Part shown: one piece after another, positions 41,356 to 53,579 of the stretch
Numbering within the stretch: position 1 is the first letter of the stretch
Layout of the letters: each line of letters starts with the position of its first letter
Assembly: GCF_963576545.1 (NCBI RefSeq)
Contig: NC_083651.1
Location: forward strand, 20,258,248-20,322,247
Direction of reading: 5' to 3'
Length of the DNA: 64,000 nucleotides
DNA from: Limanda limanda
Taxonomy: Eukaryota; Chordata; Actinopteri; Pleuronectiformes; Pleuronectidae
Notes under the pieces: model-generated
The model's input: the letters and a program-made list of their open reading frames with translations, nothing else
What the model was told of the DNA's origin: nothing
The model's database searches: none
Made by a program: the position numbers and the translations under genes

Positions 41356-41893
41356 CTGGGTATTTCATGCTTACAGTCACAATAATATGCAACCCCAAAA
41401 CCTAAATATCTTATTCAGGTCTCAAAACCTACCAACAAAACAGCTGGAAATAACATTTTGGTTGTTGTGTTGTTCTCACACCAGCAGGACGAGGAAAACT
41501 GTGATAGGTCATGGCTTTTGCTCAAAGTTGCACACAGATTATGTCTAATTTATGACTTTAAATCCACAGATAAAGATGAAATCAAAGTTTTAATTCAAAT
41601 TTAAGGTGAAAATTTGGGATGATTAATTCAAAAATGACCCAAAAATGTCACTTGTATCAACGAAAATCTGAACTATTGGTGCTTTTCCTATCTTTCTATG
41701 AAGGGACATTGAATATCTGTAGGTTTTGTGTAAAAGACGAATCAAAAAAAACTAGATGCCACCTTTTCATGGTTTTCTGACACTTTACAGCTCAGGAATC
41801 AAGGGATCTCTTCATTGATGGATATAAAAAGTTATTTCAGGCCTAATTAAATAAGTTTAGTTTCTGACAAGTTATCCATTTCAACTCTCCTCT
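41356..41893 (+). repeat. Direct repeat copy 1 (about 0.54 kb)
   Basis: Nearly the same sequence recurs at 47852-48337, in the same orientation. This copy has about 50 bp (around 41615-41665) that the other lacks. No TIRs, poly(A) tail or flanking duplication were seen here, so it is probably the source copy. Confidence 0.85.
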
Positions 41894-44800
41894 TCACTAC
41901 AGTGAAACTGTCAGGTTTCTTGATCACACCTATACCGCATGTCGCTGCAGGTGTTCAAGTAAAACCTACTCTATGTTTTTCCCTCATTCTACCTATTCAC
42001 TGATCATTTTTCACCCCATAAACCAGGAACAGCAGTAAACCTTTCCTTAGATAAAGGCTTGGAGTTGGGGAAGATGGAGAAGTTCAGCCGAATGGTAGTA
42101 AACTTTACAATCACCTTTGGGCTGCGAGGCCCATTGGAGTGTAAGGGAGACGGAGGAGCGGTCTCTGCACCCGCTCGCCTCTGCTCTCTGAGACTTGGGT
42201 GAACTCAGGGGCCCTGATTTGATTGGTGCAGCTTTGAATCATAAGCTTTAATTGTGCCTGACATTTAAAGCTTCTCTCTGGTATTTAAAGCAGTGTACAG
42301 GTGTGGCTCATTACTGAGAGGGTGGGGGGGGGGGAGATAGGAGATTTTCTGATTTCCCTCTCATTGCTGATCTGTGGCGGCGTCTTAACTCATCACGCTG
42401 ACTGTCACCATCCGCGAAACCCCTACCCCACTCGCACAAAGCCACACGCGACCCAGCTATCATCAGTCAAAGTGGAGTTCAGGCCTATCATGAAATGATG
42501 GCCACCTTTTTTAGTGCTGCGAACACTGTGAAGGAGCGGGAGGCTGCACGGGGAATAAAACGAGTGGGGCTGTGTTACCTTGCACTTGTTTCTAACCCTT
42601 CAGATGGTGAATCTTTCATACTATTACAAGGTGGTGATTCACATACTCTGCTGCGCTCATGCAAGACAAACTGGTTGTTTATTATGATGCTCGGAGCCTG
42701 AAATGCTTTCTTGAACAGTTTTAGGTGTTCTGAGAACATTATAATGCACCGTGAAAGTATTCAGTACCAATCACTTTGAGCAGGGTTCCAAAGTGTAGCA
42801 CTTATCACAGCTGGAGATGCAGTTTACAGCGGTCTGACTGCAAAATGTAGTTTTCTCTTGCCTTATGTGAGCAAGTGTGAGAAAATGCATTTTGCATTCA
42901 GAAATATATACATTTATTGTGCAGTAATTTCAACATGTAACACATCTATAGAGCTGAATTGTGCATTTGAAAGCCTGTTTGTTGCTTTTTTAAGATGCGA
43001 TATGTGACAATTCTTCCTTAAAATGTCACAAATCAACTAAACATACCCTATGTTATGTATTTTGTTGACCTGTGTACGTACGTTATCCAAAATTATCCCT
43101 AGAGCGGGGCAGATGTTGAGATCAGTGTGTTCGGCACCAACAAGAAAAAGTGTAATAAATACAGGTTTTTGTTATTTGTCAATAATCATAAATTCTGCAT
43201 CAGTCTTCCCCCGCGGAATATCTTGCGTGTCTCACACAGCCGCGTAATTGCTGTTTATGTGAGCGTAAACAAATGAGAAACAACGTTCTTAAAGCAGAAA
43301 ATAGCCAGTGGGCATCGCGTTCCAACCAGTCCCAGGATCCATCTATCTGCGGGCCATATGTGCCTCGTGTTGGCATCAGAAAAACAAAGCATATGTTGAT
43401 TGTTAGCCAGGGTGTACATAGCATGTCCTGTTCACTCAGGGTCTCCCTTGTAGCTGCAAACTCCCAACTTTGTTTCTCTAGGCTATCTGTCAGACTTCAT
43501 TTAGCATTTGAGGATATGTGGATTCCCATGTACTGCAAAAAGGCAACGTACTTCTGAGGGAGCGCGGCCACTATCTGAGCAGTGATCTGTCAACCTTATT
43601 CATTTAGCAGAAGTAAGTAGGAGAGGGGGTGTTTTATACGAGCTATTTATATTTGTTCACTTTAATACCAGTAGATGGTAAAAAAAAAAATGTACTTCTA
43701 GAAACCAGGAATATCTGGGGAAAATAACACAGAAAGCTTTTGGTATAATTTTTTATATAATTATATAGTGACGCATTTTATCCTTATTGGTGTAGAAAGA
43801 ACAAAGGAATGAAACAATAAAAGCATTTGACCACTTACACGTATTTAATATTTCCTCAAGCTGTCTTTTCCACCCCTCTCCCATACGCAACTGGGTACAT
43901 TATGGCAGTGACATTTTCTGTCCTGACCTTCTTTACTGGGGATCGGGCTTTGACTGCTCGGGTTCATCTCCTCAGGATTTTTCAAGCCATCACGGTCAGA
44001 TAGTTTCAAGATGTAGACATCCTTTAGCCTCAGAAAATGTAGTCTTTGCAAACATATAATTTAGCAAGAAATGGCAAACAGGTTGTAACGCCCCCTTGCA
44101 CGTAAACCGCATGCACCCGTTTTGTCACGAAGGAGATTTTTTAAATATTCACATTTCACTCTGTAGAGTGATAGATGTTATAAATGTGAAACTCGATTAT
44201 TTTTGCACTTCTGCACTACATTCAAACTTTTTATACTTTTGTTGCGTCTTTTCCTGCTGTTCATGTGCCCCATCGTCTTTTTGCTACGGGAGTAATTGAC
44301 AAAAGCATCTGGGATAATAACTCCGTCTCCCGCTGTACCTGTAACAATTTAATTGGACGAGTCAGCCCAGCCAAGCATCTCCGGCTCCATGACTGGGAGA
44401 CATGAAATTCATTGTCATTATTGTCCCTGTCATTTTGCAGCATTTTGTCCGGCCGCAGAGTTCCTCTCACTCCACTGAGTTTCCTACCTCCAGGAGGCTG
44501 GAGCGAGTGGTATGTGTGAGCCGAGCCGAGGTAGGGGCCGGGTGGGAGGGAGCCAGGGAGGGGGGGGGTGTTGGTGGTGGTGGTGGTGGGAGAGAGAGGG
44601 GGAGGGGGGTGGCTCCCATTCCTCCAGGGAGCTCTAATGCTCATTTAGCTTTGGTCTGTCATTCGGCCATTTTGGCTTTTTAATTGCTGATGATAATTAT
44701 CATCATCATCATTATTGTTATCTTCATCAGTGTGTCAGGTTATAACAGCCGCAGCTAGGCCGTTCATTCATAAATCCTGCTGCGCCGCGATCTGACTAAT

Positions 44801-44971
44801 CCTTGAATTCCTGACATTTAATGTAGTATTAATGCTTCTGTTCTTTTGCCCGGTGCCAATCTGTGACAGGCTCGCAACAGAGAGCTGTGAATCACGGGGT
44901 CAGAGGTCGTCAGGAGGCTCAGCAATCACCGAGGATCAGACACTGCCTACTGGTGCCTAGCCCCTCTCAAG

Positions 44972-44973
<2 letters not shown>

Positions 44974-45037
<64 letters not shown>

Positions 45038-45052
45038 TGTGTGTGTATGCGT
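44974..45052. repeat. (GT)n microsatellite
   Basis: About 61 bp of perfect GT followed by imperfect units, inside the gpd2 relic between exons A and B. Confidence 0.95.
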
Positions 45053-46369
45053 GTGCACACACCACCGGTGGCATAAGTTTGCTGCCCATACACTGTAATG
45101 GTCACATTCACCCAACAGAGATGAAGAAGTGGATTCCATGGTCTTCCTAATACATCATGGCAGGGTGCATGCTCTTGTATGTAATTCATTCTAAAATGTG
45201 GCCTTTAAATCTGTTGTTTTCCTGTTTTCTTTTTTTACTTTTTGCTCTCATCTTATTTATTTATTTTCCCCGTGGTGGGGGGAATGGCTCGGAGCATGCC
45301 GTAGCATTAAGCAGAGCCCACCAGCTAGCTTGCCTCGAGTCGCTCAAACGTAAAATAAATCAGGGCACAAAGGACCTCGCTCATTCCTGCAAAGTAGCAA
45401 CATTTTCCCCGGCCAACAATGAGGACTTGAACTTCCCTGGCAATAACAAATAGAAAGAAAGTCACCCGAGACACCAACATTAAAAGTGATTAATCATCTC
45501 TATTCTCTCTTTACTTTTGAACCAAGGGATTGTCCGGCAATAAATCTTCAAAGATGTACATAAGAATCACTTCCTAATGAAACCCGGCTTTGTTCATTTG
45601 TCACCTTTTAGACCCTTTCATCTAAATTACAAAACTTCTGACCTTGTGACTCTGAATATAGATCTTTGGTATTTTAGAGCTGAAGAGGGATTAATCCATA
45701 AATCTTGATACTAGATTTCCCTGTTCATTAGGAAGGATTCTGCCAGAAGGATCTTCGGCTGGGAAAAAAAAAAGAAGAACAGATCAGCTGCTGTCGAGAG
45801 CTATTTACTGTCACATTGACAATCTGAGAAATGTAATTATCCGGGGAGGAAGTGGTGGTTTTCAGTGATCACTAGATGTGGCTTCTCTTTTAAAACGGAG
45901 CTTGTTTTTATGCTTATTCATATTATGTGGACAAGTAGGTTAAAAGTCCCACAAAAAAAATATATATATTAATGGTAACTGAGCAGAAATAAGTATTACA
46001 TGTGACACAAAAGAGCAAAAAAAAAAAAAACAGTCTCCGTCAATCAGCTCCTGGTATATTTAAGCCGTTGATTCATCTGCTTCTTATCCCCACACTCCCT
46101 TCCCTTCTTTCCGAGGACCCGCTCTCCTTCCCAGTGCAGGAGTAGGGAGGGGGGGGCGGGGTGGTCTTGGGCCCACACTCAGGCCAAAGGGCCACTGTGG
46201 CTTTAAGTGTGCTCCTCGTGTGGCCGGAGCAGCCATCGCGCTGATGCAAAGTGACAGGGACAGATGTGACATATCGGTTCCGACACACTTCCATACCACC
46301 AGTCACAGGCTCGGGGTGACTCACATCCCCCCCCCCCCACCCTGCGCCGGTCCTGTCCCCCCGCTGCAG

Positions 46370-46535
46370 GACAACACGACGATGCTCGAGTGAACCTCGC
46401 CATCGCCCTCACTGCTGCCAGGTATGGGGCTGCCATAGCCAATTACACTAGAGTGGTGCACCTACTGCAGAGGGCAGACCCTCAGCCGGGGAGGGAGAGG
46501 GTCTGCCGAAGCTCACTGCAGGGATGTGATCACAG
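46370..46535 (+). pseudogene. gpd2: gpd2 relic exon B (QHNDAR...VITG region)
   Basis: Acceptor ccgctgcag/GACAAC, donor ATCACAG/GTAAAT. Reads QHDDARVNLAIALTAARYG, AAIANYTRVVHLLQRADPQ and PGRERVC, then shifts frame; the last part fits CRDVITG after dropping one base near 46506. Length is 166 nt against 165 expected. The longest open frame here on the other strand is only an antisense shadow. Confidence 0.85.
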
Positions 46536-47063
46536 GTAAATCCAACCAAATCCGCCTCACTCCATTCCCACTCTTTGCAGCCGTCACAACAGGGGCCTTC
46601 CCAGCACCTCTTACTCACTGCTAGTGTGCACATAGTCATTGCACATCTAATGCAGCGGCTTTTTAATATTTCATAAGCGTTTCATGGTGCAGAGGGCTGC
46701 TTCAGATCCTGTAAGAAGGAACATAAGACGGAATTAGGGTACTCCAAATGGCCTTACTTACCTTTTAAATGTCATGCATAGGGCCGGCTTTGGAAGAATA
46801 AAGCAGTTAAGGGTAAAATACGGTATTCTGAGAGATTTCATGAATAACCGAGATTTGAGGGTCTCAACACATGACCACCCCCTGATGTTTTAAAAGAATG
46901 AAGTGTGCTCCTGGAGGAGATGTCTCACTTTAATAATGTGAGAGGAGGGCGTCACATGGGGAGGGCTTAGACTGAAAGGATAATAGAAACAGTTTTGACA
47001 TCACTTCTTTTTTCTTTGTCAAAAAAAAACTGATTTCAGGCTTTCGAGCCATGTCATTCCATT

Positions 47064-47068
<5 letters not shown>

Positions 47069-47112
<44 letters not shown>
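47069..47112. repeat. (TC)n microsatellite
   Basis: 44 bp perfect CT/TC between gpd2 relic exons B and C. Confidence 0.93.
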
Positions 47113-47114
<2 letters not shown>

Positions 47115-47515
47115 AAGTGGCGGCGTCACATGTCAAATTAGAAAGGGTAGTCCGTCATTCACCTTGTTTTCAAAACAGATCCTTTGCCGTCCTCATGGTA
47201 TCTTTGGATATGCGTACCCATTATATACTGTAGCTCGTCAGCATCAAGCATCACATTAACAAACATTTCCCTTACCGCAATTTCAAAAGGATCCCTCAGT
47301 CACTGCCACCGAGCGGCTCTGTGACACAAAGAAGCAAGAGGGAAATTAGGTATGTCTGTTTCCTATTAATTACAATCCTGGGAAGTCTCCCATGGACACA
47401 CTCGAGCCACTCTATTACAGAGAGAGGGGGGGCGTTCGCTGATAAATTAATAATCCGGCTTGTCACCAGCCACAGATGAATGGCCCCTGGTGATTGATGC
47501 TGTTTTCTTTCATAG

Positions 47516-47661
47516 GGCAGGAATTTGATGTCAGAGCCAAATGTGTTATCAATGCCACGGGACCTTTTACGGACGCGCTGCGGAAAATGGATGATCAGAA
47601 GAACCCCCGACATCTGTCAGCCCAGTGCCGGGGTGCACATCGTCATCCCGGGCTATTACAG
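47516..47661 (+). pseudogene. gpd2: gpd2 relic exon C (GQEFDVRAKCVINATGPF)
   Basis: Acceptor tttcatag/GGCAGG, donor TATTACAG/GTAACT. Reads GQEFDVRAKCVINATGPF and TDALRKMDDQKNP, then loses frame; a different frame continues ICQPSAGVHIVIPGYY. The break is a five-C run (47604-47608) where four would keep frame. It joins exon B in the correct phase (ACA G/GG CAG). Confidence 0.88.
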
Positions 47662-47851
47662 GTAACTAACGGTGGTACCCTACGTCTCTGTCACTGTATC
47701 TCCTGCTCCTTAGCGCTGGCGTCTCATCAGTTCATTATCCAGCGCCAGCAGAGAACACTCAGCCTCTGGCCACAGAAAAAAGAAGACAGGCTACGTCTGG
47801 CAGCTCTGATGCTCTGGGTGGCTCGGAGCAGGTGTTTAGTAGAAATTTGAT

Positions 47852-48337
47852 CTGGGTATTTCATGCTTACAGTCACAATCATATGAACCCCCAAAACCTA
47901 TATATCTCAATCAGGTCTCAAAACCTACCAACAAAACAGTTGGAAATAAAATGTTGGTTGTTGTGTTGTTCTCACACCAGCAGGACGAGGAAAACTGTGA
48001 TAGGTCATGGCTGTCGTTCAAAGTTGCACACAGATTATGTCTAATTTGTGACTTTAAATCCACAGATAAAGATGAAATCAAAGTTTGAATTAAAATTTAA
48101 GGTGAAACTACTGAACTACTAGGGCTATTCTTACCTTTCTATAAAGGGAAATTGTATATCTGTGGGTTTTGTGTAATAGATGAGTAAAAAAAAACTAGAT
48201 GCCACCTTTTTCATGGTTTTCTGACACTTTACGGCTCAGGAATCAAGGGATCTGTTCATTGATGGATATAAAAAGTCATTTCAGGCCTAATTAAACAAGT
48301 TTTATTTCTGACAAGTTATCCATTTCAACTCTCCTCT
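47852..48337 (+). repeat. Direct repeat copy 2, flanked by a 31-bp duplication
   Basis: About 90% or better match to 41356-41893 by eye, with a gap of about 50 bp. It is bordered by a direct repeat, ctcggagcaggt..ttagtag at 47822-47852 and again at 48336-48366, with 3 differences in 31. Copy 1 lacks this border, so the duplicated border marks the insertion site of copy 2. Confidence 0.85.
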
Positions 48338-48870
48338 CGGAGCAGGTTCTTAGTAGAAATCTGATCCGCAGCTGAGGAGTGTCGTGGACCATATTGTAAA
48401 CTGAAAGAGAAGATTTACATCCTCTGTAGCGCAGTGCTCCGGCCTGATCAAACATCATTTCCTCTTGCAACCATGTTCTTATTGGATTCCTCGGCCAGAG
48501 CTGGGATTTCTGCTTTCTTGTTGATGCATGTTATTTGTGTTTGGCTACTCCCGTGACCCAGCCTTCCCCCTCAGCTGAGCCTGCGTTAAATTGAGTCACA
48601 GCCACATGCATGTGTTTTAAACAGGACGATATGTGCACCCTGGGTTGCGGGCGAGGGGAGCGGCGGCTGGAATTGAAACCAGCTGAATTAATCTCCTGGA
48701 AACAGCGCTGACAGGAGCCTGATTATGGGGTGTCCCTTCAACCAGCCCGGCCCGCTCGTGCCCTCCCCTCCCCAGCAGACCAAAGGTTAATGCAGTCTTC
48801 TTGTTTGTTCCCCTCCCTATACCCCTGCACCCGCCCATGCACAGACGGCACACACACCTCCGCTCCTGGA

Positions 48871-49030
48871 GCTCCTGGATCCCGTCACGTCATCTTCCCA
48901 CCGGCCCGGGAGATGATACGCCCAACACACCCACACACAGCCAGAGCCGTCCCAGAGAGGAGGAGGAGGACGTGGACTTCACACTGACTGAAGACCCACA
49001 ACCACCCAGTCGCCTCAGCCCGACACAGAA
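48871..49030 (+). pseudogene. gpd2: gpd2 relic exon D, heavily degraded
   Basis: Scattered islands of the LLDPATSDGRVIFFLPWEKM...PIPGEEDINFILTE region survive in order but in different frames: LLDPVTS at 48871, RHVIF and REM at 48887-48916, and EEDVDFTLTED at 48964-48996. Small deletions separate them. A possible donor cagaag/gtgatt lies at 49030-49031. The match is weaker than for exons A-C, but its position between C and E is as expected. Confidence 0.55.
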
Positions 49031-49149
49031 GGTGATTATCACACCGATGCACAGACAAAACCTGTTCTGCAGGTGTGGTTTTTGCACGTGGAATCCCAAA
49101 ACTTGACTGGAAGCTTGATTTTGCTCGTCCAGCAAATGACATGAGCGTC

Positions 49150-49470
49150 TGCGGTGAGGCGGTGGACTAGTGGCAGAAACTTGGACTACAGGCAGTAGAG
49201 GTCTATGGTTCGATTCTGGTTCGACTCCATGGAGTTTCAACAAAAAACGTACCTGGACAGAATAACAACAAAACACAAACCCGAATCTGTCCAAAAATCA
49301 AAAAGAGGATTCTCCCTACCCTGCCTAGTGCCCCTGAGCAAGGCACCTTACTAACCCTAACCCAACATCTGCTCCCCGGGCGCCGTACATGGCTGCCCAC
49401 TGCTCTGTGTGTCCTGCACCAGATGGGTTAAAAACAGAAGACAAATTTAAAATTTAAAAAAAAAAAGAAT
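49150..49470 (+). mobile_element. tRNA-derived SINE
   Basis: The 5' part has pol III-like boxes: box A-like GGTGGACTAGTGGCAG (49160-49175) and box B-like GGTTCGATTCTG (49208-49219). The body contains the phrases GCCCCTGAGCAAGGCACC, CTCCCCGGGCGCCGTA and TGGCTGCCCACTGCTCTG, which I recognise from teleost SINE 3' regions. It ends in an A-rich tail. It sits just after gpd2 relic exon D. Confidence 0.75.
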
Positions 49471-52400
49471 CTCCCAGTATGTGGTGCTCAGGTGTAACCA
49501 GCACAACTACATCAACACAACATTTCTCACGTGAAGAGAAAAAAAACTAAAAATGAGTCATCACTGTGCACTTACTCTTGCGGCACTATAGCCTGGATGT
49601 TTTGAAACAGACCTAATTCATAACCGCCATTTATGATAATAAATACACGTCCAACAATCTCAACACCACCCCCCCCCCCCCAATCCACCCGCCCACCCTC
49701 TCTGATTTACAAATAGCTGATAGAGCAAGCAGCTGACAGAAATAAATGAGCTAATCTGATGGCTGTGTAGGACTTCCACCAGATATTAATTCATCAGGAG
49801 GCCACAGAGTGTAGACAGATACAAATTCCTGCTTTAATTATGTATGGGAGCTGCGCTGGGAGCAGGAGACACCTCCACCACCAGGACTATTTCTCAGAGC
49901 AACTTCGTGAACCCCTCTCATTCCATCGTTGTTTTTGTTTTCCGTTAAATATAATACGTGTCGCTCCCGTTTTCCCCCAAACTCTGCAGACGGAATAGAT
50001 TTTTGCCCCTCCGTCATAGCAATGCTTTCACATGGGACATTTGATAATGAACAAGTGGGAAAATAACCTTTGCCACATACAATTATATTGTTTTCGATTT
50101 GCAATTTTTATGAGGCCTTCCTGGAGCCTGTGTGATGTATTCTGCTCCCACTCGGAGACTCAGTGGCCCTGCGACTGGCGGGCTTATCAAAACCCACAGA
50201 GGCTTTATTGAATGAGTGACCAGTGGGTATCTAAACAGAATGCAGGGCTATTGATTTTGGAGAAGTGGTCTAATTGTTTCTAGTAGACAAGGGCTTGTCC
50301 CGATTATTTGATTGATTAGCTTGATACTGGTCTGCTTCCTCATCCTCCTCCCCTGGCCAGTTAATAGCACTGTAATCCCAATACACTGCTGTATTTCTAA
50401 TCCATCATCATTATCATGGCTGTACTCAGCACAAGATTAGTCCATGAGGGTTTTTTCCTTTTTTTTTTTTGCATTCCCCAATATTAGCTCTGCAGTCTTC
50501 ATGCTAAAGGAGAAAGAAGTGAAGGAAAAAGTCGGCTGATGCAATTAGTTCTACTGGGATGTGTTGAAGTTAAAGAAAGATAAACACGTGAGAGATACAT
50601 TAATGGAGAAATTAAGAAATCTGTGGTGGAGAGTATCTAAGTACATTTTCTTTAGTGCCGTACTAATGAGCAATCGTGATGTTTTAATGAGAATTCCAGT
50701 TTAATGTAGCTACTTAAATGCATTCTACTCCATTTATCCAAGAGCTGTAACAAGATACTTTTCAGATTAAGGGATTTCCTACAATGCAAAATGTGATGCG
50801 CTTATAAAATGCAATGTATTTTTTAGATTGAGATTAAACCAGAGTTTTCACCAATATGTGGTTTGTTATAACTAATAGAAATGAACACCTCATCAGCTGC
50901 TGCTAACGTCACAGTCGACTCTTATCTTTTCACCTCCACCGAGGATGTTCTGTTTGTTGATTGGTCAACTCACAACCCCACAGATTTGTCATGAGACTCT
51001 TTGGAGGTGTTTGACGTTTAGGTTGGAAAAACAGCACACTAAACTACAGTAGGCCAATTCACTTTATATACAGTAAGTAAAACTAGTTACAACTCAACCA
51101 ACATTTTAAATGACTTGGAAGTGCATCATGCTGTTGATGTGTTGGCTGATTCATGTTGCCTCTGCTGAGCACATGTGATGGATATTTGAAGGATGTATTT
51201 GATACTTAATGATTGTGTAATTAATTCTTCATTTAAATTGTAAATATGTATTTCTGGAACTTGGTCATTGTGCTGCTGCATGTGTGTGTGGCCACAATTC
51301 TGTTTAAAAGAGGATACAATAAACTAAAATAAGATTAAATATATTAAATCTTGCGTATTTATTTATTATTTATTTGCAAATCATATGTGCGTTCTTCAGT
51401 AGGATTTTGAGTGCAGTATTTGTACTGTGTTGTGTTGGTACTCATGCTCAAGGAAAGGATCAGAGTGTGTCCTCCATGTCTGCAAGAGGGACAGAATGAG
51501 ACAGAGAATTGGTTGTTGGATGTGTCACAGTAGTTCTCCAGTTCAAGCTTCAGACTCCATCTGGCTTTAGGCAGTGTGGCCACAGACGGCAGGCTGACAT
51601 GTGGCGTATGTCTGGGCGAGACCCTGGTAAAAGTCCTGTAGTCACAAAATGAGCAGTGAGAGCCTGGAGCCTGAGAAAAGAAAAGATAGAGGAAGGGGAC
51701 GGGGACAGGGGGGGGGGGAGAGAGCATGGGGGATTTAAGTGTGAAGTGATGGAGCGAGAAGCCGTGACTGGTGAAGTCCACGCGCTCTCCGTCCTTGCCT
51801 GTGGTCGTGCCCGGGCCGGGGTCTTCACTCATTTGTCTAAGAACACGTAAAGGAAGGGAGGGGCGGGGGGAGTGTGAAGACGGGTCATACCAGAGGGGTT
51901 TGTCACATTGTGTGGAGGTGACACCTCCGAGGACCTACTGGCCTCCACAGTGGACAGACAGTGTCTCCCGCAGTCCTTCCCTTGAGGGTGGGGTGGGGGG
52001 GGGGGGGGGGGGGTCTCCATGGCTTCTCACAATCACACCAGAGTCTCTACTCCACTGTACTCAGTTTGACTTCTACTGGACTCTCCAGTGAGCGGACAGG
52101 CGCATTTGAAGCCCCTCTTTGTTCGGGTCCGGCTGCCTGCAGTGGACTCTCTTGTGTTTTGGTGGTGAAGTCTTTCCACAGCACACAACAGTTCCATTCC
52201 CCAACCATGAGTCAGCCGAACAAAGGAGGCGTCAGTGTTCGCTGACTCTGCCTCTGGAATTAAAGAATGAAAAACATTTCTGTCACTGAATATTTCCAGT
52301 CCAGTCTCTTCACTCCTCACTTCCAGAAGAGCTTCTCCTTTTGTTCCCGGCTACAGTTTACATTCAGACTCCACAAGATATGTTTTATTATCGCCATGCA

Positions 52401-53571
52401 GTCCCAGCTATACACTGTACCGATTTGTAAGTGCACAGCCGATGTGTTTGTTGAACCTTTTCACCCATTAAAATAATCAATTGGACTTTTGAATCCGTGG
52501 TGCCAGGTCTTCCAGGTTAATACAACTCTAGAGACGCTGTTAATCATCCATAAGTTTCATTCTGAACAACTATAAACGGGCATTGTCTTCATCTGCATGC
52601 TTTTTATTGCCCATGCGAGGCCTTCTGCTCCACAGCTACTCAGCTGTCATAAATGTTTAAAAAATGCCCTTTGATAACGAGTTTGTCATTGTTTTATTCA
52701 GAAATATCAACCGGGCCATTATAGTGTCAGGTATTTTTTCAATCGATACACAAAAGTGCATTAATATTTAATTCTTTATATGTCACTGCGATATAAGAAA
52801 ACGTGAATTGTTGAGAAGCAGCAGCTGGAGCTCATTTATTTTCCTGCTGTAGCTGTGAAGAAGACAGGATAGACGACTCCCTTCACATCCGCAGTCATAT
52901 ATCTGCAGGATCTGTGTGTCTTCGTGCCGGAGGTTGTCCACATGTTTACATGCCAGTTTGTGCCGGAGAGGAGACGTGTGGTCAGCCTGCAGTGTCTGTT
53001 GTCCTCTATTCATGAAACCAAACTCCAATGACACTTTATCCTTAGACAGATACTGACATGTGACATTGGAGCCTCTGTCTGTTAATGCACGAGCTAAATA
53101 TTCTGTGGATTGTTTTTTTCCAATCCAGCAATACTACTTATGAAGCCAGATCAGTATAATTATGATAATGCTCATATTTGATGTTGCCTACATAAATAAA
53201 AAGATATATATCGGTTAAGAAAATGTAATTTTTCTATCTCTGTTTCACCATTCCTGAAATAGCCAAGATTCTTTGCAAGTCCAGCACTCTGGCCGATTTA
53301 AAGCTAGGGTTGGTAATCCTAGAAAAGCTAGCAAGAGTAGGCTACACTAAAAAATGCAACCGCTACATCCTCCCATTGGCCCTCTAATCAAATCTACGCC
53401 CCCACCCAATAACTTCTGATAATCATCTCTGCATCAGCGGCGTATGTCTCAGCCACTTCGGCTTAAGCCTCATGACTCATGAAGAAGCACAGTAAGAGCA
53501 CGGGCAGGTGGAATCCAGGTATAACCACGTTGGTTAGCGACAGACAGGTACGCCAGCCAATCATTTTGTCT
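49471..53571. other. gpd2 relic: exon-free stretch
   Basis: No gpd2 exon seen where the GGKWTTYRS and neighbouring exons should be. A 157-codon minus-strand frame (51832-51359) ends near AATAAATAAT and is discussed as a weak finding. 52560-52760 is a low-repeat TAAT-rich stretch. Confidence 0.45.
51986..52013. repeat. Poly-G tract
   Basis: GGGTGGGGTG followed by 18 G. Similar shorter G or C runs occur at 13049-13058, 17259-17271, 33337-33348, 46327-46338, 49670-49682 and 63607-63619. Confidence 0.85.
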
Positions 53572-53579
53572 GGTCTGAA

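Larger units (their letters stand above)
40789..46369. other. gpd2 relic: region that should hold missing exons
   Basis: In intact gpd2 several exons (about 120 residues including HLSAPLPIMLPVYKWWQLPY) lie between A and B. None was recognised. The region instead holds repeat copy 1, a GT microsatellite and a candidate conserved stretch at 44640-44830. Confidence 0.5.

Noticed and set aside
46203..46442. Minus-strand frame MAMAAPYLAAVRAMARFTRA...
   Set aside because: Antisense shadow of gpd2 relic exon B.
49150..49225. Functional tRNA gene
   Set aside because: Box A and B-like motifs are present, but no cloverleaf is apparent, and a SINE body and A-rich tail follow.
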